A stretch of DNA of 64,000 nucleotides from JAJZNI01 sp035624785. Its GTDB lineage: Bacteria; Chloroflexota; Dormibacteria; Aeolococcales; Aeolococcaceae. Position 1 is the first letter of the stretch. Each line of letters starts with the position of its first letter. The position numbers were made by a program, and so were the translations under genes. The notes beneath the pieces are model-generated. The model was given only the letters and a program-made list of their open reading frames with translations, ran no database searches and had not been told where the DNA came from. The stretch covers positions 62,001 to 126,000 of the forward strand of contig DASPQV010000047.1 in assembly GCA_035624785.1 (NCBI GenBank), read 5' to 3'. Shown here one piece after another: positions 17,350 to 24,919 of this stretch.

Positions 17350-18780
17350 TCAGGCGGCGGCCTGCTGCTTGACCTCGGCGATGAGCTTGGTGACCGAATC
17401 CTTGGCGTCGCCGAACAGCATCAGCGTGTTGTCGTGATAGAAGAGCTCGTTCTCGATGCCGGCGAACCCGGGACGCATGCTGCGCTTGAGCACCACCACG
17501 GTCTTGGCCTGGTCGGCGCGGAGGATGGGCATGCCCCAGATGGGGCTCTTGGGGTCGTTGAGCGCGGCCGGGTTGACCACGTCGTTGGCGCCGATCACCA
17601 CGGCAACGTCGGTACGGGGGAACTCCGGGTTGACGGAGTCCATCTCCTTCAACTCGTCGTACGGCACGTCGGCCTCGGCGAGGAGGACGTTCATGTGCCC
17701 CGGCATGCGCCCCGCGACTGGGTGGATCGCATAGAGGACCCGCACTCCCCGTGCCTTGAGCTGGTCGGCGAGCTCCTTGACCTCGTGCTGCGCCCGGGCC
17801 ACCGCGAGCCCGTAGCCGGGCACGAAGATCACCTGCTGGGCGTAGCTGAGCAGCACGGCCAGGTCCTCGGCGGTGGTCGGCCGCACCGCGTGGGCCACCG
17901 CGGCGGCTCCGCCGCCGACCCCCTCGGCCACCTTGCCGAAGGCGCCGAAGAGAACGTTGGAGATGGGCCGGTTCATCGCCCTGCTCATCAGCAGGGTGAG
18001 GATCGAGCCGGAGGCCCCGACCAGGGCGCCGGCGACGACCAGGCTGTAGTTGCCGATTACGAAGCCGGTGACCGCCGCGGCCACCCCGGTGAACGCGTTC
18101 AGCAGGGAGATGATGACCGGCATGTCGGCGCCGCCGACGGGGAGGACCGCCATCACGCCGAGGATCAGGGCCCCGGCGAAGAAGACGATCATCAGGACGC
18201 CGCCGCCGCCCGTGGCCATGATGATGCTGCCGATCACCAGCAGGCCGAGCAGCCAGACCCCGTTGATCTCGTGCTGCAGGGGCCAGGTGATCGGGGTCCC
18301 GGTCATGATCTCCTGGAGCTTGGCGAAGGCGATCATGCTGCCCGCGAAGCTGATGCTGCCGATCAGGCAGCTGAGCAGGATGGTCCCGGAGTCGATCAGC
18401 CCGAGGGTTGCACCTCCGGCGGTGAGGCGGTGAAAGTCGCCGAGGGCGACCAGGGCCGCGGCGCCGCCGCCCATGCCGTTGAACATCGCCACCATCTGAG
18501 GCATCGCGGTCATCGGCACGCGCAGCGCCCAGGTGGCCCCGATGACAGCGCCGATCGCGGCGGCCGGGACGATGTAGGCCCAGCCGACGTGGAGGAGACC
18601 GAGGGTGACGCCGATGGCGAGCAGCATCCCCAGCCCGGCGACGCGGTTGCCCAGCACCGCGGTCCTCGGCGAGGTCAGCAGCTTGATGCCGCGGGCAAAG
18701 AGGGTGATCGCGAGGATGTAGCAGAGCAGCGCCCAGGCGGGCGGCAGGCCGGTCGAGCTGGAAGCGGCGACGGCGATCAT
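17350..18780 (-). CDS. pntB: NAD(P)+ transhydrogenase, beta subunit
   Basis: PntB carries the membrane proton channel (domain II) and the NADP(H)-binding domain III of proton-translocating transhydrogenase. The 476-residue protein has about eight helices and then domain III (about 300-475) with the loop VPGYGLAVARAQHEVKEL, HPVAGRMPGHMNVLLAEA and VVIGANDVVNPAAL, all diagnostic. Its ATG shares one base with the stop of the preceding gene (TAATG), so the subunits are translationally coupled. Confidence 0.96.
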   Translation of the reverse strand: MIAVAASSSTGLPPAWALLCYILAITLFARGIKLLTSPRTAVLGNRVAGLGMLLAIGVTLGLLHVGWAYIVPAAAIGAVIGATWALRVPMTAMPQMVAMFNGMGGGAAALVALGDFHRLTAGGATLGLIDSGTILLSCLIGSISFAGSMIAFAKLQEIMTGTPITWPLQHEINGVWLLGLLVIGSIIMATGGGGVLMIVFFAGALILGVMAVLPVGGADMPVIISLLNAFTGVAAAVTGFVIGNYSLVVAGALVGASGSILTLLMSRAMNRPISNVLFGAFGKVAEGVGGGAAAVAHAVRPTTAEDLAVLLSYAQQVIFVPGYGLAVARAQHEVKELADQLKARGVRVLYAIHPVAGRMPGHMNVLLAEADVPYDELKEMDSVNPEFPRTDVAVVIGANDVVNPAALNDPKSPIWGMPILRADQAKTVVVLKRSMRPGFAGIENELFYHDNTLMLFGDAKDSVTKLIAEVKQQAAA

Positions 18781-19136
18781 TACGACTTGCCCTCGGGAGC
18801 GGGGGTCGTGCCGGCCGGCTCGACCGCCGCCGGGCGGGCCGCCTGGCGGCCACCCCCCTTGAACATGGAGAGCATCCGGTCGGTGACCACCCAGCCGCCG
18901 ACCACGTTGAGGGTGCCGAGGAACACGGCGATCACCGCGACCACCCCGGCGAGCGTGTCGTTGACCGTCGCCGCGATGGTGATCGCACCGATCACCACGA
19001 TGCCGTGGATGAAGTTGGTCCCCGACATCAGCGGGGTGTGGAGCAGCGAGGGCACCTTGGTGATGAGCTCCAGTCCCAGGAGCCCGGAGACCACGAAGAT
19101 GAAGAAGCCGATCAGGACGAGATCATTGGTGCTCAC
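18780..19136 (-). CDS. pntA2: NAD(P)+ transhydrogenase, alpha subunit part 2 (membrane)
   Basis: This 118-residue protein is the separate C-terminal membrane piece of the alpha subunit. It has three to four helices, with the conserved LLGLELITKVPSLLHTPLMS and GTNFIHGIVVIGA, and a short Ala/Pro-rich tail. Some bacteria fuse this part to PntA1; here it is split, as in Rhodospirillum and many actinobacteria. GTG 19136 lies behind AGGAG, 12 nt after the pntA1 stop. Confidence 0.94.
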   Translation of the reverse strand: MSTNDLVLIGFFIFVVSGLLGLELITKVPSLLHTPLMSGTNFIHGIVVIGAITIAATVNDTLAGVVAVIAVFLGTLNVVGGWVVTDRMLSMFKGGGRQAARPAAVEPAGTTPAPEGKS

Positions 19137-19148
19137 GGCGGCGGGCTC

Positions 19149-20315
19149 CTAAGCGACCGGGGCCGGCTGGGGAGCGGCGGCGCCCCGCAGCGAGCCCCGG
19201 TGAACCACGCAGGTGGCCCCCAGGATCTCGTCGTCGAGGTCGTCACGCACCCGCCCGTCGCGGACCAGGTGGAGGATGAATCTGACCAGGTTGTTGGCGA
19301 AGAGCTGGCTGGTGTCGGCGGCCATGCGGCTGGCCAGGTCGGTCTGGCCGCAGATCCGCACCCCCGAGACCTCCACCTCCTCGCCCGGCTTGGTGAGCTC
19401 ACAGTTGCCGCCCCCCTCGGCGGCCAGGTCGATGATCACCGAGCCGGGCTTCATCGCCGCCACCATGTCGGCGCTGATCAGCCGGGGGGCCTCCCGGCCG
19501 GCGATCAGGGCGGTGGTGACGACGCAGTCGGAGTCGGCCACGTGGCGGGCCAGGACCTGCCGCTCCCGCTCCTCGGCCTCGCCGCTGAGCGCGGCGGCGT
19601 AGCCGGTCCCGGTCTCGGCGGCCTCGACCCCGGTGTCGACGAACCGGGCGCCGAGGCTCTCGACCTGTTCCTTGACGGCTCGCCGGACGTCGAAGGCCTC
19701 GACGACGGCGCCGAGCCGGCGGGCGGTCGCGATCGCCTGGAGCCCGGCAACCCCGGCTCCGAGGACCAGCACCCGGGCCGGCCGGATGGTGCCGGCGGCG
19801 GTCATCAGCAGTGGCATGAAGCGGGGCAGGCGGACCGCCGCCATGAGCACGCCGTGGTACCCCGCGGCGGTCGCCATCGAGGAGAGGACGTCCATGTCCT
19901 GGGCCCGGGTGATGCGGGGGAGCAGCTCGAGGCTGTGGACGTCCACTCCCTGCTTGGCCAGGCGCTGCAGCAGCGGGACGTTGGCGGTGGCCCGGAAGAG
20001 GCCGACCAGGGTGGTCCCTTGGGGCATGCGTTTGATCTCGTCCTCCCCGGGAGGGCCGACGTGCAGGATCAGCCCGGCACCGTCGAAGAGCTTGGTGAGC
20101 TCGGCCACGGATGCGCCGGCCTCGGCGTAGGCGGTGTCGGAGTGTCCGGCGCCGGTGCCGGCTCCGGTCTCAAGGGCCACGGCCATCCCCTTGGCCAGCA
20201 GCGGCTTGAGGGTGGCAGGGACGAGGGCCACCCGGCGCTCGCCGGTCTGGCGTTCACGAGGGACGGCTATCTGCAGTCGAGGGGTCGGGGCGGACGGTTC
20301 AGGAGTACCGGTCAT
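19149..20315 (-). CDS. pntA1: NAD(P)+ transhydrogenase, alpha subunit part 1 (NAD-binding)
   Basis: Domain I of proton-translocating transhydrogenase binds NAD(H) and passes hydride to NADP+ on PntB, with proton entry driving NADPH formation. The 388-residue protein starts IAVPRERQTGERRVALVP and holds the Rossmann motif VLGAGVAGLQAIATARRLGA (about 178-197), with AFDVR for NAD specificity. ATG 20315 is chosen because family similarity begins about 14 residues later and because TACCAT (minus, 20325-20330) lies 9 nt upstream with no ribosome site, as for a leaderless mRNA. It leads a pntA1-A2-B operon. Confidence 0.94.
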   Translation of the reverse strand: MTGTPEPSAPTPRLQIAVPRERQTGERRVALVPATLKPLLAKGMAVALETGAGTGAGHSDTAYAEAGASVAELTKLFDGAGLILHVGPPGEDEIKRMPQGTTLVGLFRATANVPLLQRLAKQGVDVHSLELLPRITRAQDMDVLSSMATAAGYHGVLMAAVRLPRFMPLLMTAAGTIRPARVLVLGAGVAGLQAIATARRLGAVVEAFDVRRAVKEQVESLGARFVDTGVEAAETGTGYAAALSGEAEERERQVLARHVADSDCVVTTALIAGREAPRLISADMVAAMKPGSVIIDLAAEGGGNCELTKPGEEVEVSGVRICGQTDLASRMAADTSQLFANNLVRFILHLVRDGRVRDDLDDEILGATCVVHRGSLRGAAAPQPAPVA

Positions 20316-20324
20316 CGGCCGGCA

Positions 20325-20330
20325 ATGGTA
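20325..20330 (-). promoter_or_regulatory. -10 hexamer for a leaderless pntA1 transcript
   Basis: TACCAT on the minus strand, 9 nt before ATG 20315. The surrounding TACCAT...CGGCCGATG pattern is nearly repeated in front of the AsnC-type gene at 40794. Confidence 0.4.
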
Positions 20331-20619
20331 ATGGCCGGGCGGCCCCGGATGCCGGTGTGCGGCTGGATCGTCGCACCTGTTCGGCGGCTGCGGGGAGCGG
20401 GTTCCCGTGGCCTGAAACCAGCCACCTCCGACAGGGCATCGCTCGGCTGGCTGACCATCGCCGAGACGCGCCGGGGCGGCGCCGCCCGGCGCCGCCGGCT
20501 CCACGACGCCGGCAAAATGCGCTCCCCGCACTGACATCGCGAGCTCATGAGCGAGCAGCCATGCATCGCGATTTCCGGCGACTGCCCGCGCGCCTCCTCG
20601 CACTGGATTCGCACCGCGA

Positions 20620-20648
20620 TTGATACGCAAATCCGCAGCCGCGATAAC
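20620..20648 (+). promoter_or_regulatory. Promoter for the SEDS-PBP fusion gene
   Basis: TTGATA (20620-20625), a 17-bp spacer and GATAAC (20643-20648) make a well-formed housekeeping promoter. The leader would be about 118 nt and includes a 34-bp tandem repeat. The rest of the 457-bp gap between pntA1 and the fusion gene (20316-20772) shows no gene. Confidence 0.6.
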
Positions 20649-20666
20649 ATGAGGCGGGGCTTGCGC

Positions 20667-20729
20667 CGCAGGTTCGTGTGATGCCGGGCGGGCCTGGCGT
20701 CGCAGGTTCGCGCGTTGCCGGACGGCCGT
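20667..20729 (+). repeat. Imperfect 34-bp tandem repeat in the leader of the fusion gene
   Basis: CGCAGGTTCG occurs at 20667 and again at 20701, followed each time by a related tail (TGTGATGCCGGGCGG and CGCGTTGCCGGACGG). The period is 34 bp and the second copy is shorter. It lies wholly between the predicted transcription start and the start codon. Confidence 0.6.
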
Positions 20730-20772
20730 CTTCCGTCCTCGTTGGTGCTGCTGGGATTTTCGAGGATGATGG

Positions 20773-23700
20773 ATGCGACGACACCCCTGGGACCCGTCGC
20801 CATCCCTGGCCCACCTCGATCGCTCCACCGGGAGGTGGCATCGACTCGGCCGCGCTGACCCGCTGCTCTGGCTGGGCATCACCGGTCTCGCCGCCCTTGG
20901 GCTGGCCAACCTCCTCGGGCTCGCTGACAGCAGCGAGGCTGAGCACCAGCTGATCACCCTGGTCATCGGCCTGGCCGCGGCGGTGATCCTCTCGCGGGTG
21001 CGGATCCGGGTCTGGGTGATGCTGGCGCGCCTGGTCTACGCGGGGGCGGTCCTGCTGCTCCTCGCCGTGGTCGCCGCGGGCAGCCATGGCATCTACGGCA
21101 GCCGGCGCTGGCTGGCGGTGGGCAGCAACTTCTTCCAGCCTTCGGAGTTCGCCAAGATCGGCCTCCTCCTGGTCCTCGCCGACGTGCTGGGAAGCAGCGG
21201 GCGCAAGCACCGCTACCTGATCGCCCTCGGGGTGGCCAGCGTGCCGATTGCCCTGACCCTGGTCGAGCCAGACCTCAGCACCGCCGGGCTGCTGGTGGTC
21301 ATCTTCGCGGCGGTGGCGATCCAGGCCCGGGTGCGGGCGCGAAGCCTGATCGCCACGGCACTGGCAGCCGGGGCCCTGGCTCCCATCGGGCTGCACCTCC
21401 TCCAGCCCTATCAGCTGCAGCGTCTCCAGGCGTTCGTCAGCGGCGGCTCCGACGCCCTGGGGTCGGGCTGGACCGTGCTCCAGGCGCACATCGCGGTGGC
21501 CTCGGGGGGGCTGCTGGGCCAGGCGTCGCAGGTGCCCTATTCACTCCTCTCCCAATACCTGCCGGCGCGGGAGACCGACCTCGCCCTGGTCAGCCTGGTC
21601 GAGCAGCGGGGGCTGCTGGCCGGGGCCGCGGTGGTGACCTGCACGGCTCTGGTTATGTGGCGGATGGTCGCCATCACCCGGCAGGCCCGCACCCAAGCGG
21701 CCGGCCTGGTCGGGGCCGGCTTCGCCGTGCTGCTCGGCACCGAGGTGGTGGTGTCGGCCGCCGGCGGCATCGGTCTGCTGCCGCTGGCCGGGGTTCCCTG
21801 TCCTCTGATCAGCGCCGGCGGTTCCGCCGCGGTCGCCCACCTCGGGGCTGTCGGCATCGCCCTGGGGATCGCCCGCGACGCCCGCGCCCGCGTCCTCTGG
21901 CGGGCCCCGCGCCGGCTTCGGCGGATGCCGCGGCTGGTGCGCGTGAGCGCTGCCGGCCTGGCCCTGTCCCTGGTCGGCACCGGCGTTGTCATGCTCCAGT
22001 TGCAGACCACCAACGGCTCCCAGCTGCGTGCCGCCGCCCTCGACGAGGTCACCCGGGCCATCGACCTGCCGGCTCCCCGCGGCGAGATCGTCGACCGCCA
22101 CGGCGTGCCCCTGGTCTATGAGGAGAGCACCTGGCAGGTGGTGGTCGTGCCCGGACTGCTCCAGGACCAGCCCGGCGCGACCGCCCGTCTGGCCCGGCTG
22201 ATCGGACAGGCCCCATCGGCCGTCGCTCAGCGGGTCGAGGCGGGGAGCAGCCAGCTCTCGCTGGCGCTGCCGGGGACCGTGACCCAGGCGGTGGCCACCA
22301 AGCTCCGGGCAGCCGGTCTCCCCGGGGTGATCCTCGACCCCTCGTACCAGCTCGTCGACCCCTATGCGAGCCTGCTGGGGCCGCTGCTCGGCTCGACCGG
22401 TCCGGAGTGGGCGGACCAGGTCGCTCAGCTCGGCCTCCTTCCTGGCGGCGACATCGTCGGCCACACCGGGCTGGAGGCCGAGTACGACAGCGTCCTGCGG
22501 GGGCGCGATGGCGTCCAGAGAGTGCTCGTCGACCCCTTCGGCTCGGCGGTGGCGCTGAGCGGCGAGACCCCACCGGTGGCCGGCGGAACCGTCGAGCTCA
22601 GCCTGGACCTCGGCCTCCAGGAGGAGGCGTCAGCGCTTCTCGCCAGGTCGATGGCCGGCGTCTACCCGCAGAGCCAGACCGGCGATTGGGGCGCGATGAT
22701 CGTGATGGACGCGAAGACGGGCGCCATTCTGGCAATGGCCGGGCAGGGGCTGGACGGCGCGGCCAACGCCACCGAGGCGGAGATGCCGCCGGGGTCGACC
22801 TTCAAGCTGGTCACCTCCGCGGCCGACGTCGCCTACGACGCCATCCCACCCTCTCGGGTCATCCCCACCGGCTGCTCCTACACCTACGACGGGATCCACT
22901 ACGCCAACTGGGAATGCCTGCCCCCCCAGGACCTGCCCGAGGCGATCGCCTGGTCAAACGACGTCTACTTCTACCAGCTGGCGCTCGCCCTGGGGCCGCA
23001 GCGGATCGCCCAGGTGGCCGCCCAGCTCGGGGTGGGCCGGCTGAGCGGCATCGACCTTCCCGAGGGCGAGCAGAACACCGGCCAGTTCTACTACCCCGGG
23101 CACATGCCCCCCGGTGAGATCTGGTATCCGGGGGTCACCCCGATGATGGGCATCGGGCAGGGCTACACGTCGGTCACCCCGATCCAGGACATCCGCTGGC
23201 TGGACGCGGTGGCCACCGGCCAGCTGGTCAGCCCGCATCTGGGCATGGATGTCTCGAAGCCGGGCGACCCCACTGCGCTCTCCTTCCCGCCGTCCGCGGT
23301 GTCCTTCGCTTCCAAGCTGGACCCGATCGTGCGGGGCCTGGCCCTCGAGGTGACCCAGGGGACGGGCACCCAGCTCCGCAACCTGCCCCAGCCGGCCGGG
23401 GGCAAGACTGGAACCGCCCAGGACCCTTCCGCTCCCCACGGCGGACCGGACGCCTGGTACGACGCCGTCTACCCGATCAACAACCCTCAGGTGGCGGTCC
23501 TCTGTGCCGTCCACGGAGGCGGTCAGGGGTACTACGCCTGCGAGCCGTCGGTCGACACGCTGCTCCAGTACTTCATCGCCAATCAGGCCCAGATCCTCTC
23601 CACCACCTCGCCGGAACCGGCGTCACCCTCCGCGCAGCCGCCGACGCCGTCTGGCTCGGTGGCCCCGTCGGGATCCAATCCGACCCCGCCGGCCGGCGCC

Positions 23701-23808
23701 ACGCCGCCGGCGGTCCATCCGAGCCGGAGCCCTGGCGCCGGAACCCTGGCGACGGCCACCCCGGCCGCCGCCGTCGACCGGGCTAACCGGCGGAGTACGC
23801 GGCGATGA
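20773..23808 (+). CDS. Fused SEDS (RodA/FtsW) glycosyltransferase and class B PBP transpeptidase
   Basis: One 1011-residue polypeptide holds both halves of a peptidoglycan synthase. Residues about 30-370 are a SEDS protein: RRWLAVGSNFFQPSEFAK (about 111-128) and YLPARETDLALVSLVEQRG, whose D269 matches the essential RodA Asp. A further helix (about 391-410) then leads into a class B PBP: PRGEIVDRHG (about 435), the SxxK box S675-TF-K678 (PPGSTFKL), the SxN box S728-N-D and K878-T-G (GGKTGTAQ). All transpeptidase motifs are intact. The last 90 residues are a Ser/Pro/Ala-rich tail. ATG 20773 has GAGG 7 nt upstream. It converges on mreB with a 26-nt overlap. RodA and PBP2 are normally separate proteins. 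Confidence 0.93.
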   Translation: MRRHPWDPSPSLAHLDRSTGRWHRLGRADPLLWLGITGLAALGLANLLGLADSSEAEHQLITLVIGLAAAVILSRVRIRVWVMLARLVYAGAVLLLLAVVAAGSHGIYGSRRWLAVGSNFFQPSEFAKIGLLLVLADVLGSSGRKHRYLIALGVASVPIALTLVEPDLSTAGLLVVIFAAVAIQARVRARSLIATALAAGALAPIGLHLLQPYQLQRLQAFVSGGSDALGSGWTVLQAHIAVASGGLLGQASQVPYSLLSQYLPARETDLALVSLVEQRGLLAGAAVVTCTALVMWRMVAITRQARTQAAGLVGAGFAVLLGTEVVVSAAGGIGLLPLAGVPCPLISAGGSAAVAHLGAVGIALGIARDARARVLWRAPRRLRRMPRLVRVSAAGLALSLVGTGVVMLQLQTTNGSQLRAAALDEVTRAIDLPAPRGEIVDRHGVPLVYEESTWQVVVVPGLLQDQPGATARLARLIGQAPSAVAQRVEAGSSQLSLALPGTVTQAVATKLRAAGLPGVILDPSYQLVDPYASLLGPLLGSTGPEWADQVAQLGLLPGGDIVGHTGLEAEYDSVLRGRDGVQRVLVDPFGSAVALSGETPPVAGGTVELSLDLGLQEEASALLARSMAGVYPQSQTGDWGAMIVMDAKTGAILAMAGQGLDGAANATEAEMPPGSTFKLVTSAADVAYDAIPPSRVIPTGCSYTYDGIHYANWECLPPQDLPEAIAWSNDVYFYQLALALGPQRIAQVAAQLGVGRLSGIDLPEGEQNTGQFYYPGHMPPGEIWYPGVTPMMGIGQGYTSVTPIQDIRWLDAVATGQLVSPHLGMDVSKPGDPTALSFPPSAVSFASKLDPIVRGLALEVTQGTGTQLRNLPQPAGGKTGTAQDPSAPHGGPDAWYDAVYPINNPQVAVLCAVHGGGQGYYACEPSVDTLLQYFIANQAQILSTTSPEPASPSAQPPTPSGSVAPSGSNPTPPAGATPPAVHPSRSPGAGTLATATPAAAVDRANRRSTRR

Positions 23809-24793
23809 CCTGGGGCATCGACACCACCAAGGCCGCGCCCTCGGCCACGCAGGTCAGGGGCCGCTCGGCGTGCTGGACGGCGAAGCCGAACTCCTCCTCG
23901 AGCCGCTGCTCGAAGCCGGCGAGCAGCGAACCCCCGCCGAAGGCGATGACGCCCTCGTGCATGATGTCCCCGACCGCCTGCGGGGGCAGGTCCTCGAGGC
24001 ACCCGGTGAGGGCGTCGATGATGCCGTCGACGGTTGGCCGCAGCGCATCGGCGACCTCGCGCGGGTCCAGGGTGATGAGCCGGGGCCTCGAGGTGAGCAG
24101 GTCGCGGCCCTCGACCACCAGCGGCTGGCCCTCGGCGGCGGCATCACGCAGCCCGATCTTGATGTCCTCGGCCGTCAGCTCCCCGACCACCAGCTGGTGC
24201 TCCTGGCGCAGGTACTGGTGGAGGGCCAGGGTCATCTCGTCGCCGGCGACCCGGCACGACCGGGTGGCCAGGATGCCTCCGAAGCAGAACGCCGAGACCT
24301 CGGCGGTGCCGCCGCCGACGTCCACCACCATGTGGGCCCGGGGCTGGAGCGGATCGATGCCGCAACCGATGGCGCCGGCCACCGGCTCGGGGACGAGGTC
24401 GACGCGGCTCACCCCCGCTTCCTCGACGGCCTCGATCAGGGCTCGCCGCTCCAGAGAGGTGGCGCCGGCGGGAACGCCGACGGCGGCCCGTGGCCGGATC
24501 CGCTCCCAGGGATACCGAAGGGCCTTGCGCAGGATGGCCACCACGAAGGTTCGTGCCGACTGCAGATCGGTGATCACGCCGTCACGGATGGGGCGGACCG
24601 TGGTCAGCCCGACCGGGGTGCGCCCGATCAGCTCGCGAGCCTCGTGGCCGATTCTCACCGGCGGACCGCCGCGCCCGTTGACACGCACCGCCATCACCGA
24701 GGGCTCGTTGAGGACGATCCGCCGCCCGGGACGGCAGACCACGGTGTTGGCGGTGCCGAGGTCGATCCCGAAGCGCGAGGAGAACATCGCCAC
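23783..24793 (-). CDS. mreB: Rod-shape actin MreB
   Basis: MreB filaments guide the elongasome along the cell wall. The 336-residue protein has FGIDLGTANTVV (phosphate 1), a GVPAGAT segment, VVDVGGGTAEVSAFC (phosphate 2), GDEMTLAL and GVIAFGGGSLLAGF (adenosine loop). The usual mreCD neighbours are missing. The partner is the convergent SEDS-PBP fusion, whose 3' end it overlaps by 26 nt, so the two mRNAs could pair at their ends. Start is GTG 24793 or ATG 24787. Confidence 0.94.
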   Translation of the reverse strand: MAMFSSRFGIDLGTANTVVCRPGRRIVLNEPSVMAVRVNGRGGPPVRIGHEARELIGRTPVGLTTVRPIRDGVITDLQSARTFVVAILRKALRYPWERIRPRAAVGVPAGATSLERRALIEAVEEAGVSRVDLVPEPVAGAIGCGIDPLQPRAHMVVDVGGGTAEVSAFCFGGILATRSCRVAGDEMTLALHQYLRQEHQLVVGELTAEDIKIGLRDAAAEGQPLVVEGRDLLTSRPRLITLDPREVADALRPTVDGIIDALTGCLEDLPPQAVGDIMHEGVIAFGGGSLLAGFEQRLEEEFGFAVQHAERPLTCVAEGAALVVSMPQVIAAYSAG

Positions 24794-24919
24794 GCCGCTC
24801 GCCTCCCGCGAGTCCTGTCCCAGCCGCGCCGGCCGTGACGGGGTCGGCGTCGCTCACGATCATCGCCGATTCGCGGCCGGGCGGGAAGCGCCGACCGCTC
24901 TGACGACGCGAGAACATCG

